Assembly: GCA_965217205.1 (NCBI GenBank)
Contig: OZ244254.1
Location: forward strand, 372,001 to 436,000
DNA: 64,000 nt
Direction of reading: 5' to 3'
Source: Maricaulis sp947259345
GTDB taxonomy: Bacteria > Pseudomonadota > Alphaproteobacteria > Caulobacterales > Maricaulaceae
Shown here: piece by piece, positions 25,740-33,607 of the stretch
Numbering within the stretch: the first letter of the stretch is position 1
Layout: each line of letters opens with the position of its first letter
Made by a program: the position numbers and the translations under genes
The notes under the pieces: model-generated
Told to the model about the DNA's origin: nothing
The model's database searches: none
Seen by the model: the letters and a program-made list of their open reading frames with translations, nothing else

Positions 25740-26132
25740 TCAACTGATGGCAGTCCAGATCAGGAAGAGCGAGCCGATCACGATGCTGATCCAGCTCAGC
25801 AGGGTTCCGATGAAACGGCCCGGTGACGTGCCGGAGGATGTCGACAAGCCCCACGCATGCAGGCCGCGGCCCACGGTCAGGGTGATGCCGACGCCGTGCA
25901 CGACAAGAATGGGGGCACTCGTCATGGCCAGAGCGCCGATGATGATCAGGGTCACTGGAACGTATTCCACGGCATTGCCATGAACCCGGCAGGCCAGTTC
26001 CAGCTTCTCGTCACCGCCCGTCCCGAAGCCGATCTTGGCCCGCTGGCGATGGCGAATGACATTGTAGGCGAGTGCGATGAGCAGCAGGCCGTTGAGCCCG
26101 GTGTAGAGTGCGAAGGCGTCGAGTGCGGTCAT
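25740..26132 (-). CDS. MAPEG family membrane protein
   Basis: A 130-residue membrane protein of the MAPEG (glutathione S-transferase/leukotriene synthase-like) family. Four hydrophobic segments are visible, and the family motif region reads ELACRVHGNAVEYVPVTLIIIGAL. The second helix pair ends with HAWGLSTSSGTSPGR. Glutathione-dependent detoxification is the usual suggestion for bacterial members but is not demonstrated. ATG 26132 chosen by similarity; the longer open frame overlaps the dsbA-like gene. A second MAPEG gene lies at 32438. Confidence 0.85.
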   Translation of the reverse strand: MTALDAFALYTGLNGLLLIALAYNVIRHRQRAKIGFGTGGDEKLELACRVHGNAVEYVPVTLIIIGALAMTSAPILVVHGVGITLTVGRGLHAWGLSTSSGTSPGRFIGTLLSWISIVIGSLFLIWTAIS

Positions 26133-26169
26133 GGTATCTCCCCCTTGGACCTGCCCGCTGGCGGCGAGC

Positions 26170-26832
26170 TTATTCGGTTTCTGCCGGTTCCTTGACGGCC
26201 TGGCGAATGGCATCGGCCAGCACGGCCGGCTCCTGGGCCCCGGACACGGCAAAACGGCCATTGAAAATATAGGTGGGCACGCCCGAAACGCCGAGCTTGC
26301 GGTAGAAAAGCTCTTCTTCCCAGACCGCTTTCTCGTCGCGATCCGTGGCCAGGAGGTCGGCGGAGACATCGCGGTCCAGCCCGGCCTCGGCGGCCAGCTC
26401 GATCAATGTGTCGGTATCGCCGATATCGCGCCCGGCCTGAAAGAAGGCCGAGAAGAGAGCTTCGGCCATGGCGTCCGTCTTGCCCTGGCCGCCGGCCCAG
26501 CGCATCAGCCGGTGGGCATTCAAGGTGTTCGGCCGCATTGTGATATCGTCAAAGCGAAAATCAATCCCGACACCCGGACCGGCCTGTTCGAGATGATCGC
26601 GCATGGCTTTCCAGCGGCCCGAGGCTTCGGGACCGGAGAATTTCTCGCGCATGTAATCCTTGTAGGGGCGGCCTTCGCGGGCCAGCGTCGGGTCGAGCTG
26701 ATAGGGCCGCCAGGTCGTCTCGACCTTGATATCGGCGGTCAGCTTGCGCGCTTCATCCCAATGGCGCTTGCCGAGCCAGCACCAGGGGCAGACGAGGTCG
26801 GAGACAATGTCGACAGTCACAGAGTAGGTCAT
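26170..26832 (-). CDS. DsbA-family oxidoreductase (FrnE-like)
   Basis: A 220-residue thioredoxin-fold protein of the DsbA/FrnE branch. The active site is CPWC at residues 15-18, inside DIVSDLVCPWCWLGKRHW, and the helical insert and the GVSGVPTYIFNGRFAVSGAQ motif with cis-proline follow. There is no signal peptide, so it is cytoplasmic. FrnE proteins act as thiol oxidoreductases or isomerases; the substrate is unknown. It lies 37 bases upstream of the MAPEG gene on the same strand and both may handle thiols. Confidence 0.9.
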   Translation of the reverse strand: MTYSVTVDIVSDLVCPWCWLGKRHWDEARKLTADIKVETTWRPYQLDPTLAREGRPYKDYMREKFSGPEASGRWKAMRDHLEQAGPGVGIDFRFDDITMRPNTLNAHRLMRWAGGQGKTDAMAEALFSAFFQAGRDIGDTDTLIELAAEAGLDRDVSADLLATDRDEKAVWEEELFYRKLGVSGVPTYIFNGRFAVSGAQEPAVLADAIRQAVKEPAETE

Positions 26833-26900
26833 CCCGTCGATTTAGGGATGTTTGGCGCAAATGGCGAGAGGCGAGGCGGGTTTGATCCTATGGGCCGGCT

Positions 26901-26958
26901 CGTCATCCCCCCGGCTTGGATGTCAGGCCATCGCGAGCCTGGCACAGGGGGGATGACG
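26901..26958. repeat. Palindromic GTCATCCCCC hairpin
   Basis: Arms CGTCATCCCCCC (26901-26912) and GGGGGGATGACG (26947-26958) are perfectly complementary over 12 bp, with an inner CAGGC/GCCTG stem. It lies between two minus-strand genes and may work as a terminator for the upstream gene or be a short palindromic repeat. Confidence 0.5.
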
Positions 26959-26989
26959 CCCACCGGCCACCCACCGACCGGAAGTCAGG

Positions 26990-27208
26990 CTAGACAGTGA
27001 TGTCCAGCAGGGTCTCCGTCATGTCGCTGGCAATGCGCGCGGTTACGGCCGCGGCCGCATGCGAGGCCTCAGCCTTTTTCAGCGCCACAGCCGCCTGGAT
27101 GATGTCTTCGCCCTTGGCCGCATTATTGACCATTTCGCGCGCCGCAGACCCGGCTTGGGACTGGGCGGACATCATGCCGGCAACGGCGGTATTGAAAGCG
27201 ACATTCAT
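26990..27208 (-). CDS. Small flagellar rod/hook-like protein
   Basis: A 72-residue all-helical protein. The N-terminal VAFNTAVAGMMSAQSQAGSAAREMVNNAAKGED resembles the conserved start of flagellar rod and hook proteins (AGM...A..N..N), and the C-terminal AAVTARIASDMTETLLDI resembles their final helix. It lacks the central beta domain, so it may be a minimal axial-protein-like factor or a degenerate copy. No other flagellar gene adjoins. A near match to the CtrA-type motif lies 55-69 bases upstream. Confidence 0.5.
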   Translation of the reverse strand: MNVAFNTAVAGMMSAQSQAGSAAREMVNNAAKGEDIIQAAVALKKAEASHAAAAVTARIASDMTETLLDITV

Positions 27209-27262
27209 GGCGCCACTCTAGCGCCTCGCGGCTGGCCGGCGCAGCGAAGACTGGTCTTATGG

Positions 27263-27277
27263 TTAAGGCCGGGTAAC
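27263..27277. promoter_or_regulatory. Near-match CtrA-type motif upstream of small flagellar-like gene
   Basis: TTAA (27263-27266), six bases, then GTAAC (27273-27277), one base away from the TTAA-N6-TTAAC form seen before ctrA and the histidine kinase. It is 55-69 bases upstream of the minus-strand start at 27208. Weak support by itself. Confidence 0.25.
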
Positions 27278-27424
27278 CGGTGCTCCGATTTGGCCGGCGA
27301 GGGCGGATGGAAGGGGCAAGGTGTCCCCCGGGACGGGAAGAATTCTGTTCCCGCTATTGGCGCGAAAGCCGGTGTGGGACACAGTGTCCATCAATCAACG
27401 GCTACAGGAAGGTGCCCCAACATC

Positions 27425-28000
27425 ATGAGCAACCCGTCATCCCCGACTCTCAAGGTTGAGTTCGAACTGTCCGAAACCGATCTCGCCTTTTTCCGGGATC
27501 GTCTCGACAAGGCGCGCGCAGATCGTGCCGATCTGGACGAAAGCCGTATCACGGCTGGCGTGGCGGACATGATGAGCAAGGCGCTGGCGGCCAATCCGCC
27601 GGAATTCGTCAAATCCCGCCTGAATCAGCTCGGCCCGCTCGTCGGCATGCTCGATGACGCAGACTGGAAGCTCGAGGGCGAGGATCGCGAGCGTGTCCTG
27701 AACGCGCTGGCCTATTTCGCTGACCCGGAAGACCTCATCCCCGATTCGACACCGGGCATTGGCTATATCGACGATGCGATCATGATCGAGCTCGTTGCGG
27801 CCGGTCTGGCACCGGAACTCGAAGCCTATGCCGAGTTTGTGGCCCACCGCGAGGATCTGAAATCACCGGAGGCCGCCGAAATGCCGCCGCTCGAAGATGT
27901 CCGCAAGGTCATGCAGAACCGTATGCGCCGCCGTCGTGGCCGGGCCAAGGCTGGTGGCACCTGGGGGCATTCGACCGGTGCGGTGCACCACTACTTCTAG
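27425..28000 (+). CDS. DUF1232 (YkvA-type) domain protein
   Basis: A 191-residue protein with the DUF1232/YkvA motif AYFADPEDLIPDSTPGIGYIDDAIMIELV at about residues 96-124. In other YkvA proteins this stretch is membrane associated; here it is less hydrophobic. The N-terminal 75 residues are helical and polar, and the C terminus is basic (RMRRRRGRAKAGG). Function unknown. The ATG at 27425 is the natural start; longer frames lack similarity. It stands alone, convergent with alaC. Confidence 0.7.
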   Translation: MSNPSSPTLKVEFELSETDLAFFRDRLDKARADRADLDESRITAGVADMMSKALAANPPEFVKSRLNQLGPLVGMLDDADWKLEGEDRERVLNALAYFADPEDLIPDSTPGIGYIDDAIMIELVAAGLAPELEAYAEFVAHREDLKSPEAAEMPPLEDVRKVMQNRMRRRRGRAKAGGTWGHSTGAVHHYF

Positions 28001-28058
28001 GGTCTGGCCGAACTGCGGGACCGGCATCCTCCCTCAACCGGTCCTGTCTCGACAGGCG

Positions 28059-28083
28059 ATCCGGGCGGTCAGACCGCCCGGAT
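28059..28083. terminator. Palindrome overlapping the alaC stop codon
   Basis: ATCCGGGCGGTC (28059-28070), one central base, GACCGCCCGGAT (28072-28083). The stop codon of the aminotransferase gene (28069-28071) lies inside it. There is no T run, so it would be a weak or factor-dependent terminator. Confidence 0.4.
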
Positions 28084-29277
28084 TGCCGGTTGTCTTGTCT
28101 TGAGGAAATCGCCCACGCCGCGGGCGGCCTGGCGGATGCGCTGCTCATTCTCGACCAGGGCCAGGCGGACATAGCCCTCGCCATGCTCGCCAAAACCGAT
28201 GCCCGGCGCGACGGCGACGCCGGCCTCTTCCATCAATTGTTTTGAGAACTCCAGCGAGCCCATCTCTTCGCAGCCCTGTGGCAGCGGAGCCCAGGCAAAC
28301 ATGGAGGCTTCCGGCGACGGAATGGACCAGCCGGCCCGGCCAAAACTCTCCACCAGTACATCGCGGCGATGCTTGTAGATGGCCCGCGCCTCGTCGACAC
28401 AGTCCTGCGGGCCGTCCAGCGCGGCACAGGCTGCCACCTGTACCGGCGTGTAGGCGCCGTAATCGAGATAGGATTTGACCCGCGCCAGCGCGCCGACCAG
28501 ACGCGGCGACCCGGCCGCGAAACCGACCCGGAACCCTGCCATGGAATAGGTCTTCGACATCGAGGTGAACTCGATCGTGCGCTCCTTGGCGCCTTCGACC
28601 TGCAGCATGGACGGGGTCGGCTCATCCCCGAAATAGATCTCGGAATAGGCGAGGTCGGAAAGGATGAGGAGATCGTGCCGGGTCGCGAACTTCACGACCT
28701 CCTTGTAGAAATCCAGCGAGGCGGTCTGTGCCGTGGGGTTGGAGGGAAAACAGACCACGACGGCAATCGGACTCGGAACCGAATGCCTCGCTGCATGCTC
28801 GAGTCCGCGCAGATAATCTTCCGGCGACGGCGCATGGACATGCCGTATCGTGCCGCCGGCGATGAGAAAGCCGAAAGTATGGATCGGATAGGAGGGCGAG
28901 GGCGCCAGGATGACATCGCCGGGCGCGGTGATCGCCTGGGCAAGATTCGCAAAGCCTTCCTTGGAGCCCAGCGTGACAATCACTTCGCTGTCCGGATCCA
29001 GGTCGACATCGAAGCGCCGTTTGTAATAGCGCGCCTGGGCCTTGCGCAGGCCGGGTATGCCGCGGGAGGCCGAATAGCCATTGGTGCGCGGCTTCTCGGT
29101 GGTCTCGCGCAGCTTCTCCAGGATGTGCGGCGGGGTTGGCAGGTCCGGATTGCCCATGCCGAAATCGATGATGTCGGCACCATTGGCCCGCAATTGGGCC
29201 TTCAGGCGATTGACTTCTTCGAAAACATAAGGCGGCAGACGCTTGGTGCGGTGAAATTCCATCGTTGAATCCGGCAT
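28069..29277 (-). CDS. alaC: Alanine transaminase AlaC-like class I aminotransferase
   Basis: A 402-residue PLP enzyme of the AlaC branch, which converts pyruvate and glutamate to alanine and 2-oxoglutarate. Visible are FGMGNPDLPTPPHI, the Tyr in GYSASRGIPGLRKA, the CFPSNPTAQT loop, the SDLAYSEIYF aspartate and the PLP-lysine motif SMSKTYSMAGFRVG. The C-terminal VRLALVENEQRIRQA has the substrate-carboxylate Arg. Among ATGs at 29295, 29277 and 29262, the middle one fits the family best, but the choice is uncertain. LL-diaminopimelate aminotransferase is an alternative subfamily. Confidence 0.88.
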   Translation of the reverse strand: MPDSTMEFHRTKRLPPYVFEEVNRLKAQLRANGADIIDFGMGNPDLPTPPHILEKLRETTEKPRTNGYSASRGIPGLRKAQARYYKRRFDVDLDPDSEVIVTLGSKEGFANLAQAITAPGDVILAPSPSYPIHTFGFLIAGGTIRHVHAPSPEDYLRGLEHAARHSVPSPIAVVVCFPSNPTAQTASLDFYKEVVKFATRHDLLILSDLAYSEIYFGDEPTPSMLQVEGAKERTIEFTSMSKTYSMAGFRVGFAAGSPRLVGALARVKSYLDYGAYTPVQVAACAALDGPQDCVDEARAIYKHRRDVLVESFGRAGWSIPSPEASMFAWAPLPQGCEEMGSLEFSKQLMEEAGVAVAPGIGFGEHGEGYVRLALVENEQRIRQAARGVGDFLKTRQPAIRAV

Positions 29278-29385
29278 ACTCGAATTTTTTCCCATAGAAC
29301 GCGTTCTGAACTGAACCCGCAAGAGGCTAGTTCCGTTCCGGGGCGGGAATTGGCAGGCATGGCGGCGGAATTGCGGCTGACGGCA

Positions 29386-29415
29386 CAACACCCTGCCCGA
29401 GCGGGCAGGGTGTTG
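29386..29415. terminator. 14-bp perfect stem, likely transcription end
   Basis: CAACACCCTGCCCG (29386-29399) pairs with CGGGCAGGGTGTTG (29402-29415). It lies just downstream, on the minus strand, of the lipoprotein gene ending at 29442 and upstream of alaC. No T run follows, so intrinsic termination would be weak. Confidence 0.45.
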
Positions 29416-29441
29416 GCAGAAACCGGCAGGGTGTCGGCGTG

Positions 29442-30260
29442 TCAGTCGCCGCAATCGGCCCAATGGGCGCGCAGCAGGGCATCCCACTCCTCGGCGCCGC
29501 CATCGCTGACCCGCAGGAGATTCAGTTCGAAGTCGGTATAGCCGGGATGGTTGGGCACCGGGAAAGCGGCATGGGTGATGTAACCCTCCGCCGCATCGAT
29601 GCGCAGTGTACCGGCCGACCCGGTCGAGCGGTCACCGGTGAGCGCCGATCCGCTCAGCGCATAGCTGTACGCGCCATTGTCCATCCCGGTCGGGCTGGCG
29701 GTGACATCCCCCATCCAGACCAGCGGATCCCCGGCGGACGGGTCAGCCCACAGCAGGGCCATGCCAAAGCCGAAGGCTGCGTCCGGGGTGGCCAGGTAAG
29801 GCGTGACTGCGGTCAGGCTGGCGAGATCGAAGTCGAACAAATGCCAGTGCGGCGACGCGATCTCGAACTCATTGCGAATCTCCATGTCGGGCAGTCGCAC
29901 AACCATATCCATCCGGTCGCCGGCCTCGTTTTGCTCGAGGAAGGCGAACTGCATGACCTCCGCCTCTGGCAGAAGCCGACCGCCGACCAATTCGCGCGCC
30001 GAGAAGGTGGTGAGGTCGAGCTCGGCGGTGACCAGGGCGGCATTGCCGCAAAGCCCGTTCTCCTTATAGACTTCCAGCGAGGTCGGGCTGGCGCGATAGA
30101 CGGTGATGCGTTCATCCAGACTGCCATCCTGATTGGTGCGCTCATAATAGAGGATGCGACCGACATGGTCGTTCTCGGCGGCATGCACGAACTCGTCGGC
30201 ATGGCAGGCGCTGGTCAGGAGGGCGAGGGCGGTTGTGGCGAGCGTGAGGGTCTTGGTCAT
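29442..30260 (-). CDS. Predicted lipoprotein of unknown function
   Basis: A 272-residue exported protein. The N terminus MTKTLTLATTALALLTSACHA has a lipobox LTSAC, so it is probably lipid-anchored. The mature part is beta-rich with FELNLLRV at the end, and pairs of Cys near residues 72 and 270. I recognise no family. It lies three bases downstream of the S41-like peptidase gene on the same strand and would share its TetR-controlled promoter. Confidence 0.65.
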   Translation of the reverse strand: MTKTLTLATTALALLTSACHADEFVHAAENDHVGRILYYERTNQDGSLDERITVYRASPTSLEVYKENGLCGNAALVTAELDLTTFSARELVGGRLLPEAEVMQFAFLEQNEAGDRMDMVVRLPDMEIRNEFEIASPHWHLFDFDLASLTAVTPYLATPDAAFGFGMALLWADPSAGDPLVWMGDVTASPTGMDNGAYSYALSGSALTGDRSTGSAGTLRIDAAEGYITHAAFPVPNHPGYTDFELNLLRVSDGGAEEWDALLRAHWADCGD

Positions 30261-30263
30261 GGA

Positions 30264-31565
30264 TCAGATCTCCGGATTGTAGGTGAGCGCAGCCGCGAGC
30301 ACGGGGTCGATGCCGGCGGCGTAATCGTCAAAGCGGTAGGGAATGGTGATGTCCGGCGCGTGATGGGCACGGGTGTCGCCGGGCGTCGCCGTGGCGTAGT
30401 GCTCGCTGGCATGGATCACCGGCAGGCCGGTATTCGGTGTCACCCATATATTGGTTTCGCCATAATGATTGGGCCGATCGGCGGCGGCCTGTCCGAAACG
30501 GACCGCCCCGGTCCGGTTGGCCAGGCGTGACAGCAACATGATGGCGGCGGAGTGGGTCTGGCGGCTGGTCAGGACACGAATGCGCCCGGGCCGGGACAGC
30601 GCCGCGCTGGCCACCAATTCGTCGACGAATGCCGGGTTCAGCGACCCGTCCCCGCCCAGGCAGCGCCGCAGGTCGAGAATGAGCACGGGCTCGTCCAGGG
30701 TCTCGGCCAGGGCGACGGCCTGGCGGGCCAGATCGGCGAAACGCTCGGGGCCGTTCGCGATCGAGAAAAGCTGCAGATAGGCCGCGTTTTCCAGTGAGGT
30801 CACGAGGCGCACCGGCACGGTCATCGGCTCCTGCCAGAGTGGCGTGTCGGCCGCGGCCGTATACCAGTCTTCGTCGGTCTGTGGTCCGCCATCCATCGAG
30901 AAGGCCCAGTCATAGCGGACCTGCGCGCCCAGGGGCTGAAGGCTTGCAACGCGGCTGGTTTCGCCATCGGTGAGGGTGAGCACGATATTGTCAGCATCAG
31001 CGGCCAGACCCAGCGCGGTCAGCAATTCGGCCTGCATCATCCATTCCGGTGCCAGCTCGCGCGAGAAGTTCACGGCGTCGCGGGGCAGGATTTCCAGCGT
31101 GCGTGCCAGCGCTTCGGCGACCGGGATATCCCCGAAGGCCTCGACCCGCAGGCCGACCAGGTCGGGGTCTGTTGCGCCGACGATGAAGAGGCCGTCATCG
31201 AAGAGTTCAAAGCGCACCGGCAGGGAGCGGAAGCCGGGCCCTGGCGGCATCCCGCCGAAGGGCAAGGCATGCATGGGCATCCAGGTATGACCATCCCCGA
31301 TCATGCCCAGCAGGCGCGCCATGCCGGCAATGCGTTCGGCATCAGACATGGCGGGCAAACGGGTCCGGTACGCGTCGAGCTGGGCCTCCCAGACCGCTTG
31401 CGATGTGGTGTGGAAGGGATTGGGATGATTGGTCTCCAGCACCTCGACGAGGGCGTTGAGATCCTCGGCCCAGGCGTCCGCGTCATGCTGTGCTGACTGG
31501 GCCAGGGCAGTAGCGCCGACGAGGGCCAGGCTCAGGGCGGCAAGGCTGGTTGAAATGCGCGTCAT
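30264..31565 (-). CDS. Secreted S41-like peptidase (tail-specific protease related)
   Basis: A 433-residue exported protein (signal peptide to ALAQSA). The C-terminal half resembles S41 peptidases: AYLQLFSIAN, VLILDLRRCLGGDGSLN and TSRQTHSAAIMLLSRLANRTGAVRFGQA, where the Ser in THSA is in the place of the nucleophile. The GDGHTWMPM sequence near 95 is also typical of these proteins. The usual PDZ domain is not obvious. The S41 catalytic Lys cannot be assigned with confidence. A 20-bp palindrome at 31584-31603, matching one before the TetR gene, lies just upstream. Confidence 0.75.
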   Translation of the reverse strand: MTRISTSLAALSLALVGATALAQSAQHDADAWAEDLNALVEVLETNHPNPFHTTSQAVWEAQLDAYRTRLPAMSDAERIAGMARLLGMIGDGHTWMPMHALPFGGMPPGPGFRSLPVRFELFDDGLFIVGATDPDLVGLRVEAFGDIPVAEALARTLEILPRDAVNFSRELAPEWMMQAELLTALGLAADADNIVLTLTDGETSRVASLQPLGAQVRYDWAFSMDGGPQTDEDWYTAAADTPLWQEPMTVPVRLVTSLENAAYLQLFSIANGPERFADLARQAVALAETLDEPVLILDLRRCLGGDGSLNPAFVDELVASAALSRPGRIRVLTSRQTHSAAIMLLSRLANRTGAVRFGQAAADRPNHYGETNIWVTPNTGLPVIHASEHYATATPGDTRAHHAPDITIPYRFDDYAAGIDPVLAAALTYNPEI

Positions 31566-31583
31566 GCAGTCTCCGTTTCATCA

Positions 31584-31603
31584 AATTGGACTTGAGTCCA
31601 AAT
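31584..31603. promoter_or_regulatory. Probable TetR-family operator, copy 1
   Basis: AATTGGAC-TTGA-GTCCAAAT: arms of eight with one mispair. It ends 18 bases before the S41-like gene start and matches the palindrome 18 bases before the TetR gene in arms, spacing and position, which supports one regulator acting on both promoters. Confidence 0.6.
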
Positions 31604-31651
31604 GTCATGATCAGAAGATGCAGCCCGGTTCGGGAATGGATGCAGATCGGG

Positions 31652-32266
31652 TCAGCTTTTTTGCATCAAGCCGTCGAGGACGAGTGAGTAGCGGCCTTCC
31701 AGAAGGGTGGAGAGGTCCTCGCCTTGTCCGCCAGCAACCCATTCGTGGGCACTCGCCGTGAGGACCGCCAGCAGCAGGTTGGCCAAGGCGTGCGCTGAAT
31801 GGTCGTTCCGCACCTCACCTTTCGCCTGACCTGCCCGAATGAGCGCCAGCAAATAAGTGCGCATGGCGGCATCAGTCGCTTGTTCGGCCGGAGCGAGCGG
31901 CTGGCTCGGGGCCGTCAGGCCGGCGATCGCGGCGACGATCGGGCCATGGTGCGTGGCGTGGGCGCCGGCGATGCGACCCAGATCGATGATGGCGTGCCGA
32001 AAGCCACGCATCGGCTTTGCCCGGGCCTCCGCGATGATTTCAGACGTCATTCGGGTGAAGAAAGTGGCGAGGATCAGATTCTTCGACGGGAAATGGTTGA
32101 AAATGCTCGATCGGGACATGCCGACCGCGACGGCAATATCCTCCATGGTCACGGCGTCCGGTCCGCGTGCCGCAAACAGGCCGATGGCCGCGTCATAGAT
32201 GCGGTCGTGATTGCGCTCAAAGCGGGAGCGCTTCGGTGCTGGCGTGCGGGTCTGTGTATCCGACAT
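31652..32266 (-). CDS. TetR-family transcriptional regulator
   Basis: A 204-residue repressor-type protein. The helix-turn-helix lies at about residues 20-65: IYDAAIGLFAARGPDAVTMEDIAVAVGMSRSSIFNHFPSKNLILATFF. The C-terminal ligand-binding part is helical with a conserved HALANLLLAVLTA. ATG 32266 chosen; a 22-residue upstream extension would overlap the operator. It would repress its own gene and the S41-like/lipoprotein operon downstream, via paired palindromes at 32284 and 31584. Ligand unknown. A MAPEG gene lies divergent upstream. Confidence 0.85.
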   Translation of the reverse strand: MSDTQTRTPAPKRSRFERNHDRIYDAAIGLFAARGPDAVTMEDIAVAVGMSRSSIFNHFPSKNLILATFFTRMTSEIIAEARAKPMRGFRHAIIDLGRIAGAHATHHGPIVAAIAGLTAPSQPLAPAEQATDAAMRTYLLALIRAGQAKGEVRNDHSAHALANLLLAVLTASAHEWVAGGQGEDLSTLLEGRYSLVLDGLMQKS

Positions 32267-32283
32267 GCTCGTGTGTCGCTTGA

Positions 32284-32303
32284 AACTGGACGTCAGTCCA
32301 GTT
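32284..32303. promoter_or_regulatory. Probable TetR-family operator, copy 2
   Basis: AACTGGAC-GTCA-GTCCAGTT: perfect eight-base arms around four bases, 17 bases before the regulator's start codon. Shares TGGAC-N4-GTCCA with copy 1 at 31584. The divergent MAPEG gene starts 135 bases away. Confidence 0.6.
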
Positions 32304-32437
32304 GATGCCCGGCGGGCGAAGATCGGATGCAAGAGGGGCGGCAGGCCGCCGGATTTACCGCATCGCGTTGATTTCGCCTCGCCAAACCGCCACGACGCGC
32401 ACTACCTTGCTGGAAAATGGCCGGGGAGGGCTGCAAG

Positions 32438-32857
32438 ATGTTCCAATCAATGATGACGCCGATACTGGCGCTGGTGAGCTGGACGCTGATCATGTGGGTG
32501 TGGATGTATGCCACCCGACTTCCGGCCATGCGCAAGGCGGGGATTGATCCCGCCACCGCGAAAGACAAGTCGGTGATGGACAAGCTGCCCATCGAGGTCC
32601 GACGCATCGCCGACAATTACAATCACCTGCACGAACAACCGGTGATCTTCTACGCCCTGGTGCTCTATTCGCATCTTGTCGGCGTGTCGGACGAATTCAA
32701 CATCATGCTGGCCTGGGCCTATGTGCTGATCCGCGTGATCCATTCGCTTATCCAGTGCCTGTGGAACTTCATCCCGATGCGCTTCCTGGTCTTCTGCCTG
32801 GGATCGATCGTGCTGGTCATCATGGCCGTGCGGAACGTGATGGCGGTATTGGCCTAG
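32438..32857 (+). CDS. MAPEG family membrane protein
   Basis: A 139-residue four-helix membrane protein of the MAPEG family. The motif region RRIADNYNHLHEQPVIFYALVL carries the family's ExPxxFY-like sequence, and RVIHSLIQC and the following RFLVFCLGSIVLVIMAVRNV helix complete the fold. Ribosome-binding site GGGGAGGG lies upstream of ATG 32438. It resembles MAPEG proteins of unknown role in marine alphaproteobacteria. Divergent from the TetR gene; its stop shares CTAG with the convergent neighbour. Confidence 0.85.
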   Translation: MFQSMMTPILALVSWTLIMWVWMYATRLPAMRKAGIDPATAKDKSVMDKLPIEVRRIADNYNHLHEQPVIFYALVLYSHLVGVSDEFNIMLAWAYVLIRVIHSLIQCLWNFIPMRFLVFCLGSIVLVIMAVRNVMAVLA

Positions 32858-33492
32858 TCGGGCCGCTGCCAGCAGGGTTCGAGGGCGGCGATCAATCCGG
32901 TAGCCCAGTCGATGACCGGTTCCATCGCCGCATGGCCTGTCATGCGAACAGAATAATTGTGCGATTCCAGCTCGACCGTGTGCCAGACGCCGTCGAGCAC
33001 GATGATGTTCGTGGCCTCCGCCGCGGGGTCCAGACGTTGGCGTGCGCTATCGCTTATCCAGTCCAACGCGCCGCCGCGGATCATGTGTTCATTTGCGGCG
33101 GGGCAATTCGCTGACCGGGCCACATATCGCTCGATCGGCAGGGTGGTCGCAAGGCGCTCAACGTCCTGGCGGGGGGCGGCGAGGATGAATTCGGCCAGTT
33201 GCCGATCCAGCCCATAAGCCGGGGCGGGCCGGTCTCCGGAAATCCCGGTGGTGCGCGCGACCCAGCTCCCGCGGGACAGATCGATGGCGATCACATCCGT
33301 GACCGAGCCGTGACCATAGTGTCCTGAGATAAACAGGTAATTGTGGGCCAGCTCGCGGTCGGCAATCAGGTTTTTCGGGTCCCAGATCGTTTCCCGAAGA
33401 TGGGTTTGGGCACGATCAATGGCGGCATCCAAAGCTGCGTCGTCGGAAGCCTGGCCGACGAGACCGGCAGCCAGGAGGAATGTAATTAGCAT
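32854..33492 (-). CDS. Predicted exported protein of unknown function
   Basis: A 212-residue protein with a short signal peptide (MLITFLLAAGLVGQA). The mature part has no recognised domain; it contains two cysteines (about 130 and 208) that could form a disulfide, and segments LAHNYLFISGHYGHGSVTDVIAIDL and NIIVLDGVWHTVELESHNYSV of beta character. No operon partner; convergent with the MAPEG gene through a shared CTAG. Confidence 0.6.
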   Translation of the reverse strand: MLITFLLAAGLVGQASDDAALDAAIDRAQTHLRETIWDPKNLIADRELAHNYLFISGHYGHGSVTDVIAIDLSRGSWVARTTGISGDRPAPAYGLDRQLAEFILAAPRQDVERLATTLPIERYVARSANCPAANEHMIRGGALDWISDSARQRLDPAAEATNIIVLDGVWHTVELESHNYSVRMTGHAAMEPVIDWATGLIAALEPCWQRPD

Positions 33493-33607
33493 GAGAGGAC
33501 CCGAATTGTTGCAGGTGGCGGGAAAACAACTTTTGCACGACGCCTGCTGCCCAACAAGCTGCGCCTCGCGGATTTCGGAACGATGAAATTCCCGCTATCT
33601 AGCTGCC

